From positions 124,001 through 188,000 of the forward strand of contig CBDDFV010000006.1 of the NCBI GenBank assembly GCA_965227335.1: a stretch of DNA of 64,000 nucleotides, written 5' to 3'. Made by a program: the position numbers and the translations under genes. The DNA is from CBDDFV01 sp965227335. GTDB lineage: Bacteria; Planctomycetota; Phycisphaerae; Phycisphaerales; SM1A02. Positions 9,701 through 19,835 of this stretch are shown here, in pieces. Position 1 is the first letter of the stretch; each line of letters opens with the position of its first letter. A model generated the notes under the pieces. That model ran no database searches. It was not told the origin of the DNA and saw only the letters and a list, made by a program, of their open reading frames with translations.

Positions 9701-11736
9701 GAATACGCCAGGTTCGCGGTATCCATGTAGGTGTACTCAACCCGATCCGTCTCGACCGCAACACCGTTGGCGAATCGGTAGACCGTGATCGAGCTGATGC
9801 GGCCACCGTTGGCGCCGTTGTCGATGTAGTCGAAGTCGACGAGCGCGTCGGGATCGTCGCCCGACTCAGCGCCCTCGTGCGAGCCATTGAGATAGATCGA
9901 CTTCAGCCGCACGTCGTCATCGAAGAGTCCGACGGTCACATACTTGTAGTTGTGGACGTTGCCGTACTCATCTCGCGACTGCAGCAGTCGACCGTACATC
10001 GGGTCGGTCGTGGCCCCGCGATGGAACTCCTTCACCCATTTTCCCGGCTCATGCCATGACCAAGTGTCATACGAGTCGCTGTCGACCGTCAACGTCGCCT
10101 GCTTGACGTACTGGCTGGTCGGTCCCGGCAGTCTGGAAATGCCTGATCCAGACCCAGCAGCGGGCGGAGCATCGAGTTCGATGACACCACCGGAGTAGCC
10201 GCCGATCAGCAGCTTGCCGTTCTCTTCCTTCATCCGGCGGAACGGCGAGGCGCTCCAGCCCTCTCCCAGCACGCACACGTTCTGGTACCCGGCGTCACTC
10301 GTGTACTCCCGCGCGAACTCAAAGTCCATTCCGGGAACGTCCACATGAATGTCGGCCGCTGCCGCCTCCGCATCGCCATGCGCATCCACCTGAGCGCCAC
10401 CTGACGGACAGTCCCCTTGGTCATCGACGTTCTTGTCCGAGTCGTCGCCGTTATCAAGACATCCGGTTCCACAGTCAATGCAGTCGAGGTCGCCGACCAG
10501 GCTCTGAGGGATCGTCTCAACGCCAAGGATGTCCCTGACGCAGTCGCCGATGTCTTCGCACAACTCGCTTCCTGAGGCGCAGTCTTCGAAGAACTGGCAA
10601 ATCAGCGCTACTTTCTCTTCGTCAGTAAACGGCGTCCCGCTGTTGCAGTTCTCCTGCGACTCGGCGATGAACGCCTGCATATCCGAGCAGTCCACGATGC
10701 CGTCGCACGTGCGGTCACAGCTCATCGACGTGCCCGCGATCATCGCCTGGCCGTCACAGACGACCCAGTTCGGCGACGTACACCCGGCCGCCCCCGCGAT
10801 CTCATTGACTTCAGCCTGAGTGAGCGATCGACACAACCGATCCTGCAGGCACTGAAGGGCCATCTCCAGCCGAGCGACACAGTCTCCCCCCGTGCACATT
10901 GAAAGAAACTGAGCCACAAGATCAACCAGATCCTCGGGGTCCGTGACGGGTCCACCGTTGCACGCAGCAGCGGAGTCAAGGAACTGCGACAGATCGGCAC
11001 AGTCGACCGAACCGTCGCCATTGAGGTCGCAGTCGAACCCGCACGAGCAGTCGAAGTACTGCAGGCCTGACGATGAAGAAGTCACCGATTTACAGCAGTC
11101 AGAGCATGACCCAGCGCCGTAGCACTCCTCGATCTGGTCTCGCTCACTGGGAGTAACCGAGCGTTCGAGGATGTCCTCCTCGATGCAACAGATAATCGCC
11201 TGACAGGTGTCTGCCCACGAGCAGTTGGGATCGTCTCGCACGTTGGTCATGAAACAGCATGCCAAGGAGAGTCGCTGGCTATCAGAGATGCAGCCATCTG
11301 TATCCAACGACGGAGGCGGAACTGCTATCGCCGCGATCAGGTCCTCGCATGTCGCTCCGCCGCTCGGGCATACGAATGACTCCTCGCACCCGCACAACGC
11401 CTGCAAGAAGAGGCACTCAAGCTCAATGCAGACCAGGGCCTCGGCCGGCGGACAAATGCAGCGTGCTTGCGCAGCCGCGGGAAGCAGGGCACAGTCAATC
11501 GCCTGAGCGGTCACGCAGTCGCGGATACCGCACAAATACTTCATGTAGAGATCACCAAACTCCCCGTTCTCGTCGATCTCACACTGGCAAATGCAGATCG
11601 GATAGGCGCCGCCACCCGGAATGAAGACGGGCCCTTCGTCATCGCCAATCGGCTTGACATCGGGCACCTGCGCGAACGCGCTGGACACGGCCAACAGACT
11701 ACAAAGCAACCCGACGACGACTATGCGAGTATTCAC
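3727..11736 (-). CDS. giant secreted RHS/YD-repeat protein with dockerin-like calcium repeats
   Basis: 2,669 aa. Residues 1-23 form a signal peptide (hydrophobic LLCSLLAVSSAFAQ). Residues about 45-430 are Cys-rich and include dockerin-like loops such as DCDLNGDGSVDCADLSQFL and CDRTCDGIVDCSDMQAF. The RHS region begins near residue 460 (DFEFAREYTSDAGYQNV) and carries many YD repeats (YDSLGRLDYSV, YDDFGRVDSVQ, YDGLHRLADARRG). A poly-Gly run lies near residue 1770 and another calcium-like stretch near 2300-2350 (DLDRDGDIDMAGDYSIA). The RHS core (RRQYDPDTGRWLERDP, ending VFVDPTGL) ends near 2449. A tail of about 220 aa follows that could be a DUF3238-like domain, but I recognise no toxin active site. 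The start overlaps the DUF1573 stop by 4 bp. Likely exported, possibly by the divergently encoded type II system. Confidence 0.9.
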   Translation of the reverse strand: MNTRIVVVGLLCSLLAVSSAFAQVPDVKPIGDDEGPVFIPGGGAYPICICQCEIDENGEFGDLYMKYLCGIRDCVTAQAIDCALLPAAAQARCICPPAEALVCIELECLFLQALCGCEESFVCPSGGATCEDLIAAIAVPPPSLDTDGCISDSQRLSLACCFMTNVRDDPNCSWADTCQAIICCIEEDILERSVTPSERDQIEECYGAGSCSDCCKSVTSSSSGLQYFDCSCGFDCDLNGDGSVDCADLSQFLDSAAACNGGPVTDPEDLVDLVAQFLSMCTGGDCVARLEMALQCLQDRLCRSLTQAEVNEIAGAAGCTSPNWVVCDGQAMIAGTSMSCDRTCDGIVDCSDMQAFIAESQENCNSGTPFTDEEKVALICQFFEDCASGSELCEDIGDCVRDILGVETIPQSLVGDLDCIDCGTGCLDNGDDSDKNVDDQGDCPSGGAQVDAHGDAEAAAADIHVDVPGMDFEFAREYTSDAGYQNVCVLGEGWSASPFRRMKEENGKLLIGGYSGGVIELDAPPAAGSGSGISRLPGPTSQYVKQATLTVDSDSYDTWSWHEPGKWVKEFHRGATTDPMYGRLLQSRDEYGNVHNYKYVTVGLFDDDVRLKSIYLNGSHEGAESGDDPDALVDFDYIDNGANGGRISSITVYRFANGVAVETDRVEYTYMDTANLAYSADLGSNGDLIQVVKYDRLDNVSAVDAENWRVLVTQYRYHGDNQSEPSDPPGQFTFNWSGSAGQLKLSIQPEQFEYYAQQQAATPSQRVENFTAALLALDDDEVAFNDGVDYLVVDLAAQIIETYDGSSRVLTEYVQSACGCGGGGTQGVRRTYTYYDRSGTPFADTVVVDEDQWDGSAFATYRKMYYEYIDPTGDGVPYLQARVIEDATQASPSQWRWVWRYGYDATAKTRVTEFSPEATSAYDPGGAGTDVPVYTANATGLVRHFEYTSGDNRLSKRYVAKEGDGLANWILIEKTEYGNSAALDATRDHLPTRITRYRSLGGETSGADEREVTEFEYGFHGSSTDDNLAWIKTSVESERSGENGPGGLGTDWYSSYELFDERGDNVFSIGADESVTHRVFDTASGHGAMVEAERNADNSSGLISGAAFPGLDASAVSANRHDDGGSLTTQYVYDIKGRMQEFVSPSLVSTYTVRAMAEHPSRANLLYYLELTLPHEFVSIDDVSTEFNGPIQASWRNAGGSPIAAGAFSPASYSYDALGSGGWTQPIAAWQVIEELSRAAVVHDLSGLEVASAQWHALPVIDDSTNPPTVQSAARLHSEVKVYDSLGRLDYSVNANGSVTRHEYDVLDRVVQVERGIADSNLEPDQMRIVTTYHYDTDSGSAASDQAVGNGNLERVDAWLGAVASPTTRVTKHRYDWRDRRTSTENPLPPHDYVEYDNLDRTIRSAVFDTVVADMDTSINPNRGRYSETSYSQRGLAFRQRQAIDPTLASPTFLETHSWFDESGRAIATWAPTGPMSLSSFDGLGRSVISYAAAPDSTVTFADLYALSSHSTDVSDLIVLEETHQRYIDGDAADNAGMADLVTVYMRASHVADTDLGDLGTWAMSTTQTDRERVIAMFSGTYFDGADRPIRSVQYGTNQSDFRFSGGATSVPALDQKNPPMWDDTTGWPGDEIISGVTYNTRGATDLMRDPEGRLAKTYYDDLGRSVMVVENVDAAAPIEFEWTGLPGEERWEITAGLDATRPDVNRATATMYDGLSNTIALTAYSPQTGSVEVQQTDYVYGVTLTAPSEIASNDLLREIKYPFDAGIGGGGGGGGGGGGSGSAATIEHAYNAQGELIQLTDENGTVHVYTRDELGRVERDEIDTFGSTGVTGVAIDQTIDAIETSYDDFGRVDSVQSLSGAAVENMVSFAYDSLWQTTAVDQNPTGAVPGGDTESVGYTYEVQPFSSGNFSRLSTLTYPDGAQLHAKYSATFGLTSDVNTAISRVASYKLDTDRFVIYDHVGLGMLSQVEYFQPSVQLDRQVAHNGERNDGVYPGLDRFGRVARHMWIDSDFDAQIPPQAYPAIPPIVEIEYQYDKASNRLAAFDARPGGQLPLSHTYEYDGLHRLADARRGVWDGASSVTHKLGSQEWRLDALGNWDSVATETDDNGVFGVSETETRAHNELNQITQLTPPGTAALDLEHDTAGNLAKQHLTSGDHVRYTHDAWDRLVKVELVSTSTTLRGEYEFNGLGWRTVTRSPDEERLMYYSAGWRLLESAVTDDPNGTPTSRTVQHVWGARSINDLILHREDQGADGSYENDWYHLTDVLFSSVAVIDEAAAVAERVTYSAYGMARHHHPVDVSGDGAVDNANDIYAIRAVAVAGSAIGDANYRAEYDLDRDGDIDMAGDYSIATASGANAALAPGVLSTGAVDGHTGWCGYYLDAELRTSQVKRRQYDPDTGRWLERDPIADESGAVSVDSDHTSGASFVDGMSLYQYVRSRPIVFVDPTGLISLDLEFNAFIPGRIGKPAATWDGGTNQLRSVPGLWFKPPGLRWIVKTDGRKPGEPGTSRIFTKVNIDSRAVGSLMTTIGAIRVLSGSDVTERRRLAWWSAPRGGIVQRKRGTPAVDVTWYDRPGGCESRIRVRASGNYPFGPGPVTPNIDFKVEFTVRKTDAMGTSGRVDVDGWTNRFPSYEAIINKRLFYTMPARGSGPGIMNLNSKNYFQGPNRSW

Positions 11737-12761
11737 TGATCTTCTCCCGAAACTTGCTCGGACTCCCGGACCACCACATGCGCGATCGCCGGGGCGATTT
11801 CGTCACCCAAGACGACCTCAAGCGGAACTCGATGCCTGCCCACACCAATGCCGTCGCCGATCACCCTGACGTCGATCGCCCACCCCTCTGCGGTTCGCTC
11901 GGCAGCGACGATTTCAGCCGCCAGGCCCTCCGCCCGGCAACGAATCACCGGCTCCTCCGCCCCGCCCCCGACGACGACGATTCGAGCAACGGAGCCCTCG
12001 CCATCGAGCACCGGGAACGCGATGCGCCGCGGCACCACACGCGCGGATGGCGCAGTGCGCCGGTCCGTCTGCCCCGCCGCTGTTTCGCCGCCCCCTGGCG
12101 GCACTGAAACAGCCCCGGAGGACAATCCGACTGTCAGCGACGACACGCGAGGATGGTCAAGTTGAAGGCGAACCGCCTGCGGCGAGCCCGCCTTCTCCCA
12201 CTCAGCCTCACTCACAACGATCGCATGGGACGGCGAGGCCGCCAGACTGCTGAGTCCGGCGATTGACGGCGAGGAACCAAGGACTCGGAACGACTCGCCC
12301 CCTGCCGCCTCGAGACGCAGCGTGCGCTGCTCGCCAACGACAACCCTGGTCGTCGCCGAGAAGTCGCTACAGATGCGAGCGCGAACGGGGATCTTGAGAG
12401 CCTGGCCCCCCGCCAGTTGTACGGTCACGCTCTTCGAGATGACCGAGCCGGGCTGACCGAACGCCGACATCTTGACTTCGATTTCAACTGACCCGCCAGG
12501 CGCAAGGTCCCGCCCTGAGGCGACGGCAGCCGTACACCCACATGATGTCCGCAGCCGCTCGACTTCAAGGGGTACAGACCCATCGTTCTCGACGGTCACG
12601 ACCTGCGTCAACTTCGCGCCGGCGAGGACATCGCCGAAGTCGACCTGACCCGGCGTCACGGTCGTCAGGTCTTCACTGTTCCCACTGCCAGTCGTTCCTC
12701 GCATGGCGACTGACATGAGTGCGCAACAACACAGCGCCACGAGACCTGCTCGCTTCACCAT
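11733..12761 (-). CDS. DUF1573 domain exported protein
   Basis: 342 aa with an N-terminal signal segment (MVKRAGLVALCCCALMSVAM). Residues about 38-130 match DUF1573: VDFGDVLAGAKLTQVVTVEN, then the family's conserved SCGCTAA (Cys-Gly-Cys) and a DLAPGGSVEIEV strand. This immunoglobulin-like fold is common in Bacteroidetes and planctomycete exported proteins. The rest (about 150-342) is beta-rich and unassigned. It is first in the minus operon: its stop overlaps the RHS start (ATGA), so the two are coupled, and it faces the type II secretion operon across a 231-bp divergent promoter region. A role in periplasmic handling or anchoring of the RHS protein is inference. Confidence 0.85.
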   Translation of the reverse strand: MVKRAGLVALCCCALMSVAMRGTTGSGNSEDLTTVTPGQVDFGDVLAGAKLTQVVTVENDGSVPLEVERLRTSCGCTAAVASGRDLAPGGSVEIEVKMSAFGQPGSVISKSVTVQLAGGQALKIPVRARICSDFSATTRVVVGEQRTLRLEAAGGESFRVLGSSPSIAGLSSLAASPSHAIVVSEAEWEKAGSPQAVRLQLDHPRVSSLTVGLSSGAVSVPPGGGETAAGQTDRRTAPSARVVPRRIAFPVLDGEGSVARIVVVGGGAEEPVIRCRAEGLAAEIVAAERTAEGWAIDVRVIGDGIGVGRHRVPLEVVLGDEIAPAIAHVVVRESEQVSGEDQ

Positions 12762-12902
12762 CGCAAATCACTCCCCACTGTCGACAACAACAGTGTGATC
12801 TGAATGGGCAATGAAGACTCGCACCCGGACCTCCCGGACCCCTGCCTTGACTGCCGATGCAGACAATGATCCAGAAAGTAATCGGCGTCAACGAAAAACC
12901 AC

Positions 12903-12930
12903 TTGTTTTCGATCAGCGCGCGCTGATACT
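12903..12930 (+). promoter_or_regulatory. candidate promoter with embedded 16-bp palindrome in the divergent intergenic region
   Basis: In the 231-bp gap between the DUF1573 and secretion operons lies TTGTTT (12903-12908), a 16-nt spacer, and GATACT (12925-12930). A perfect palindrome ATCAGCGC/GCGCTGAT fills 12912-12927, overlapping spacer and -10. That is how a repressor operator would be placed. The box matches are only fair, so the promoter is a suggestion; the palindrome is directly visible. Confidence 0.4.
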
Positions 12931-12992
12931 GAGTTGCCTTCGTATCACCACGACACGATGCACGTTCGTTCACACTTTACGAAGGGGGTTTC

Positions 12993-13697
12993 ATGAGCAC
13001 GCTCAATAATTCATCCACGCAGCGACATATGACCTTGTTGCTCGCGTTCGTTCTGTCGCTCGCAGCATCACGCATGGCATACGCAAGCCAGCCGAGCACC
13101 ACGCGTGGCTTTGCGGCCGACATCGGTGTCACGCCGGAATCAATGGTCGTGGCCGGCTTCTCGCTGCAGGAGACGACCATCGTGCTCAACCGCATTCAAG
13201 CAGCCCAGACAATTCGCGAGGAACTCGGGTTGCTGGCCGCTTCGTCCGACAACGCGGTGTTGGCATTGGCGATGCTGCAACAGGCCCTTGCCGAGGCCCC
13301 AGGCGACCAGAACTTTCTGAACCAGATTCAACAGGCCACCGAAGAGGTTCAGGCGATCGCAACCGCCATCACCCTAAAACGCACTGAGCTCCAAACACTC
13401 GCACTGGCAGACTTCCCGGCCGCGAAGATCCAACGCCTCACCATCTGGAAGAACGGATCAGCTCATCGCGTCCCAGCATCGTTCAGAACCGCATTGCGCA
13501 GCGAAGATCAATGGAAGTCCATTGTGCAGGCGCTCCGTGCGGAGCGCCGGGCGACGATTCGCGATGAACCGCTCGACCCCCAGTTCATCGCGATACTTCA
13601 GCCCGTCTACGAAGATCAACTCGTCATCGACGCCGACCTGGCCATGCAACTCCACTTCGAGAACATGAAGGCGCTCTTTGCCACATACACGAACTAG
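12993..13697 (+). CDS. exported protein of unknown function, first gene of the secretion operon
   Basis: 234 aa. ATG 12993 follows AAGGGGG by a few bases. An N-terminal signal peptide is visible (MTLLLAFVLSLAASRMAYA within the first 30 residues). The mature protein is alpha-helical, with Gln-, Ala- and Glu-rich helices (AMLQQALAEAPGDQNFLNQI) suggestive of a short coiled coil, and has no motif I recognise. Its end overlaps the secretin start by about 20 nt, so it is part of the same operon; a periplasmic accessory or scaffold protein for the secretin is plausible but unproven. Confidence 0.75.
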   Translation: MSTLNNSSTQRHMTLLLAFVLSLAASRMAYASQPSTTRGFAADIGVTPESMVVAGFSLQETTIVLNRIQAAQTIREELGLLAASSDNAVLALAMLQQALAEAPGDQNFLNQIQQATEEVQAIATAITLKRTELQTLALADFPAAKIQRLTIWKNGSAHRVPASFRTALRSEDQWKSIVQALRAERRATIRDEPLDPQFIAILQPVYEDQLVIDADLAMQLHFENMKALFATYTN

Positions 13698-15875
13698 CCA
13701 CAGCGGCCGTCTGATCGCCGCCGCGTCGACGATCATGCTGACAATGTACTCACCGGCGTCTGCTGCCGTCCAAGCCGATCCGGGAGATGTCGCTATCCCC
13801 GACGGAACGAACGTAGGCCGGCTTGTCGATCTCTCGTCAGACTTACTGGAGCTGTCTGTTGAATACGACAAGCGGGCGCTGCAGGGTCTGGAAGTACACA
13901 TCCGCTCCCAGTCGGCACTGTCGCCGGATGATCTTTGGACGCTCACGAACGACCTTCTTTCGTCGCGGGGGTATGTGACAATTCGCCGGCCTGACTCGCC
14001 GGTGATCAGTGTCGTCCGAACAGCGGAGGCGGCTGAGCAAGCTCGCCTCGATTCAGTCGAGTCAATCGACCCACGAGTCTGGTTCGCGAAGATCCGAGTC
14101 GATGTTGGGACTGTCGGCACGAAGGCGGCGGCCGAGCTTATCAAGCCGGCTTTGTCGAAAGGCGCGGTGATCACAACGCTGGGAGATCGCGAGGGTCTCA
14201 TTGTCGCCGATCACCTCACGCGCCTGCGCGATGCGATCACGATCATCGCGGAACGAGCCGCGACCACGAGTTCACTTCTCGTCGAGCGTATCCCGACTCA
14301 GTTCGTCGAGGCCAAACAACTCGACATACTCCTGACGACCACCGTCGCCACCCGCAACACCCTCACGCCAACGCCGCTCCGCGGCAAGGCGTCACCGTCC
14401 CCGGACGGCGCGTCGATGCTGGTGATCGCCCCAAGCGATGAACTGCCCATCTGGCGGAGTTTGATCGAGCAACTTGACCAGCGCCAGCCGGTCACAACCG
14501 TGTCGCATGCGGTCGGCGCTGACGACCTGGCCGAGGTCGCGACGCTGATCGAAGCGACGGCGAGGGATGCCTCGCCGCGAGGGTCAGGAGAACAGTGGAG
14601 CGTTGTTCAGAACGACCTGACCGGCGCCCTGGTGATCACGGCGACGCAGAGCGAGCATGAGGCAATTCGCGGCGTGCTCAGCGAGTTGGCGGCGCTGCCC
14701 GCAGAGGCCCGACGTCCCGTCCGCACGTTCGCAATCCGCAATCGCAGCGTCCGCGAGCTCATGGAGACCCTGACCGCCATCATCGATGCCGGCGCCATTG
14801 ACGCCGCGGTCAGCTTCGAGCCCGGACCCACGTTTGACGCATCGCGGGCGCGGCAACGGAGCGAACGGAACGTCCTGCCGGCCCAAGCATCGGCGGAGCC
14901 GCCGTCATCGCCGGAAGCAGCCCCGGCCCGCAGTTCCCGCAGCGCCGAGCCCGCCGCACTGACGCTGACCGTCGACGAGGGCACCAATACGATCATCGCC
15001 GTCGGCGACGCGCGACAACTCGCCCGTCTGGAGGAACTGATCGCGGTGCTCGATGTCCGCCAGCCGCAGGTCATGCTCGAGGTCCTGATCGTGAGCCTCT
15101 CCGAAGGCGACACCCTCGACCTCGGCGTCGAACTCGAGCAGATGGGCGTCTCGGGCGGCGCGATGTACAGCTTGGGTTCGCTTTTCGGACTCTCGGGCGG
15201 CGGGACCGATCCGTCGACCTTCTCCGCTGGCGCGGGGTTCACCGGACTCGTCCTGAATCCCGGCGACTTCCGCGTCCTCGTCCGTGCGCTCCAGACGCTC
15301 AACGAAGGCCGCTCGCTCAACATCCCGAAGGTCCTCGTCAACAACAACGTCCCGGCGACGCTCGATTCGGTGCTGCAGCAGCCGTTCACCAGCACGAACG
15401 CATCGGACACGGTCGCGACGACATCGTTCGGTGGGACCGAGGACGCGGGGACGACGATTACGGTGACGCCGCAGATCGCCGAGGGTGATCATGTCGTACT
15501 TGAGTACGCGGTGTCGCTGAGTCAGTTCGTCGGGGAGTCGAGCGATCCGGGTCTGCCGCCGCCGCGCTTCCAGAACACGCTGGAGAGTTCGGTCACGATC
15601 CCCGACGGATACGCGATCGCCGTCGGCGGCCTGGAGACGCTGACCGAGGCGGAAGCGATCTCACAGGTTCCGCTCCTCGGCGACCTCCCGCTGATCGGTG
15701 AAGCGTTCAAGAACCGTTCGCTGTCGCAGTCGAAGACCCGGTTCTTCGTCTTCGTCCGCCCGACGATCCTGCGCCACGGCGGCTTCGAGGATCTCAAGTA
15801 CCTCAGTGATCAGGACCTCGCCGAAGCGCAGATCGACGATGGCTGGCCCGATCTCGATCCTGTGATCATCCGCTG

Positions 15876-15876
<1 letters not shown>
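13678..15876 (+). CDS. gspD: type II secretion-like secretin (outer-membrane channel)
   Basis: 732 aa from TTG 13678, which gives an intact signal peptide (GRLIAAASTIMLTMYSPASA); an internal ATG at 13735 would remove its basic n-region. Several N-type (secretin_N) domains occupy about residues 50-450, with a Pro/Ala/Ser linker near 395-425. The secretin core follows: PQVMLEVLIVSLSEGDTLDL, then VTPQIAEGDHVVLEYAV, then the signature VPLLGDLPLIGEAFKN near the C-terminus. It forms the multimeric outer-membrane pore. It sits directly upstream of GspE with a one-base TGATG overlap. No S-domain for pilotin binding is evident; the TPR lipoprotein at the operon end could serve that role. Confidence 0.93.
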
Positions 15877-17335
<1,459 letters not shown>

Positions 17336-17339
<4 letters not shown>

Positions 17340-18583
17340 GCGAGGTCTGGCGTTACACCGCCGTCGCCATCGAAGGCGACCACGCCCCGCAGCGCGGCGA
17401 ACTCGCCGGCGACTCGGCGGCCGACGTGCGCGCCTCGCTCCGCCGGATCGGACTCCAGGTCATCGACCTCAAGCCGATCCGCCAGCGGTCGATGCTCACG
17501 ATCGCGTGGCTCGGGCCGCTACGCGAGGTGACATACCGACATCTCCGCCGCCGACGCACACAGGATCGCGCCGAGCTCTACGACGGCATGGCGACGATGC
17601 TCCGCTCGGGACTCCCGCTTCTGGAGACGGTCGATATCCTCTCCGACAACGCCGCGGCGCGTGGCAAGCGCAACCCGCGACGAGCCATGCTCGTTCAACT
17701 GCGCGAGCGACTGCGGTCGGGCGACTCACTCGCCGCCGCGATGCGTACGCACTCCGGGTGGTTCGATGTCGCGGAAGTCGCCATGGTCGAAGCGGGACAG
17801 CACGGTGGCACGTTGCCGGAGGTCCTCGGTCGATTGACCGATCGCTGCCAGCGGTCGGGCGCGCTCAGCCAGAAGCTCACCGGCGCGCTCGCCTATCCCG
17901 CCGTTGTCGCCCTGGTCGGGCTTGGGGTTGTGATCTTCCTCTCGGTGAATACGCTGCCCGATCTCGTGGTGATCCTCGATCAGTCCGGGGTCGAGACGCC
18001 GCTCCTCACCCGCATCGTGATGGCCTTCGGAGCGGGACTGGCGGGCTGGTGGTGGCTCATCCTGTTAACAGGCGTTCTCGCGATCCTCGCCTTGACCATG
18101 GGTGCGGCGATTATCGGTCGCAGAGGGTTGGATGGCGTCGGCCGGAGCCTCTGGTCACCGCTCGTCTTCCGGCGGATCGGCGCGGCGCGGGTCTCACTCC
18201 AACTCGCCGAGCTACTCCGTTCGGGCGTGCCGATGGTCGACGCCCTTCGGGTGCTGGCCCCCACAGCGGGCCCGGCCCTCCGGCGCCGTCTCACCGAAGC
18301 CGCCCACGCGGTCGAGCGTGGCGATGATCTCGCCGACGCCCTGCACGACGGACGCTGGTTCGACGGGGAGTTCCGGCGGCTCGTTCAGATCGGGCAGATG
18401 AGCGGCGAACTCGACGAACTGCTCGATCGCATCGGACAACGCTATGGGCGTCAGTCGACGCGGCTCATTGATCGGCTCGCGGCATTGCTCGAACCCGCGG
18501 TGATTCTCTCGCTCGCGGTGTTGATTGGATTCGTGGTCATGGCGGCGATCCTGCCGCTGGTTCGATTGAAGGAGGTGCTGTGA
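17336..18583 (+). CDS. gspF: type II secretion-like inner-membrane platform protein
   Basis: 415 aa. Two T2SSF domains are visible: the first has LYDGMATMLRSGLPLLETV and FDVAEVAMVEAGQHGGTLPE, the second has LQLAELLRSGVPMVDALRVL and FRRLVQIGQMSGELDELLD. There are three hydrophobic segments (about residues 185-205, 235-260 and 380-405), as in GspF/PilC. It anchors the assembly ATPase and the pseudopilus at the inner membrane. Four-base overlaps with both neighbours indicate tight translational coupling. Confidence 0.94.
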
Positions 18584-19023
18584 TGCACGCTCATTCTGAT
18601 TCTATTGTGCGCCGCCGCGCCATGACCCTGGTCGAGGTTCTTGCGGTCGTCATCATCCTGAGCCTGATCGCGGGGACGCTGTTGATCAGCTTCTCGGGTT
18701 CAGTGGGCGAGGCGAAGCATGAACTGGCGAAGACGGGGATCGGGTCCATCGCCGCCCAGCTCGAGAAGTACCACATGAAGCACGGCAGCTTCCCGACGAA
18801 CGACGTCGGCCTCCAGGCGCTGACCGACGGGCATGCGCAGCCGACCGCGTCCTACTATCTGAGCCCCGGCCAGTTGAGCGACCCCTGGAAGAAGCCCTAC
18901 CTCTACGTCAACCCCGGCCCCGATGGTCATCCGTACGAGATCCTCTCCTACGGCGCTGACGGACAGCGCGGCGGTGACGGCGAGAACGCTGACATCTCCT
19001 CCATCAACCTGAAGGCGGACTGA
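18580..19023 (+). CDS. gspG: major pseudopilin
   Basis: 147 aa. A class III signal is seen: basic leader, then MTLVEVLAVVIILSLIAGTL with Glu at +5. The residue before the cleavage point is Ala (RRRAM) rather than the nearly universal Gly, so either processing is relaxed or cleavage is shifted. The C-terminal half is a typical GspG: KYHMKHGSFPTNDVGLQAL, YYLSPGQLSDPWKKPYLY, and a calcium-loop region SYGADGQRGGDGENADI. It is the main subunit of the pseudopilus. Four-base overlap with gspF; six-base gap to gspH. Confidence 0.94.
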   Translation: MMHAHSDSIVRRRAMTLVEVLAVVIILSLIAGTLLISFSGSVGEAKHELAKTGIGSIAAQLEKYHMKHGSFPTNDVGLQALTDGHAQPTASYYLSPGQLSDPWKKPYLYVNPGPDGHPYEILSYGADGQRGGDGENADISSINLKAD

Positions 19024-19029
19024 CCTACA

Positions 19030-19458
19030 GTGAACCGGCGCGGCCTCACCCTGATCGAACTGCTTGCCGTGATCACCCTGATCACGATGGTCGCCGGCGT
19101 CGCGCTGGCGGGGCTGTCGAGTGGGTCTGAGGAGGCCCGACTCCGCGCGGCGACCGCCGATGTCATTGCCCTCGATGCTCACGCGCGGCGATCCGCTGAG
19201 CGACACGGCGCCGTCACGCTGGAACGCGTCGACCCGGACCGGCTTCGCCTCATGAACGCCACGGGCCAGATCGCGAACCTCTCGCTCCGTCACGGCATTG
19301 AGGTGCAACTTCTCGTCAATGACAGCCCCGCGAGCGCGATCGCCGTCGATGCCCTCGGGCGGACCGATGACTACGAGATCCGCGTCACCCTGCACGACCT
19401 CGAACGACGGATCAGCGTCGCCGGCCTCACCGGCTGGACCGGGGAGGCGGCGCCATGA
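19030..19458 (+). CDS. gspH: minor pseudopilin, GspH-like
   Basis: 142 aa from GTG 19030. The prepilin leader is minimal (MNRRG, then LTLIELLAVITLITMVAGVAL), with the conserved Gly before the cleavage point and Glu at +5. The globular part is beta-rich (VTLERVDPDRLRLMNATG, YEIRVTLHDLERRISVAG) and has no other motif. Position between gspG and the next pseudopilin supports GspH. Stop overlaps the next start by 4 bp. Confidence 0.8.
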   Translation: MNRRGLTLIELLAVITLITMVAGVALAGLSSGSEEARLRAATADVIALDAHARRSAERHGAVTLERVDPDRLRLMNATGQIANLSLRHGIEVQLLVNDSPASAIAVDALGRTDDYEIRVTLHDLERRISVAGLTGWTGEAAP

Positions 19459-19835
19459 GGCGGCGTGGCCTGACGTTGATCGAAGTCCTCGCCGCGACGG
19501 TGCTGCTCAGCCTGATCGCCGCGACGTGCCTGCCGCTCATGCAGAAGGCCGCCCGCGATCTCGCGGCCGCACCGACATCGCCAACGTGGGACATCATCGA
19601 ACTGCAGGATTATCTCGACGAGGTGGCCGACGATCCCACCGGGTTCGGCATCGAGGTGTGGCCGCCGGACGCAGCGACCATCAACTGGCCGGACGGCGCG
19701 ATGCGGTCCGCCGTCGAACTGCGTCGTGCGCACGAGACGGCGACCCACGTTTGGCTCGAAGCGTCATGCGATGGACAGCGGATCTTCGTGTGGGCGGCGT
19801 TGCCGGATGACCCGGGGGCGGAGGACGCACCATGA
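19455..19835 (+). CDS. gspI: minor pseudopilin, GspI-like
   Basis: 126 aa with prepilin leader MRRRG and LTLIEVLAATVLLSLIAAT. The first helix is followed by a short domain (TWDIIELQDYLDEVADD, FGIEVWPPDA). Gene order GspG-H-I-J-K and small size support GspI; sequence alone only supports 'pseudopilin'. ATGA overlaps on both sides. Confidence 0.78.
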   Translation: MRRRGLTLIEVLAATVLLSLIAATCLPLMQKAARDLAAAPTSPTWDIIELQDYLDEVADDPTGFGIEVWPPDAATINWPDGAMRSAVELRRAHETATHVWLEASCDGQRIFVWAALPDDPGAEDAP

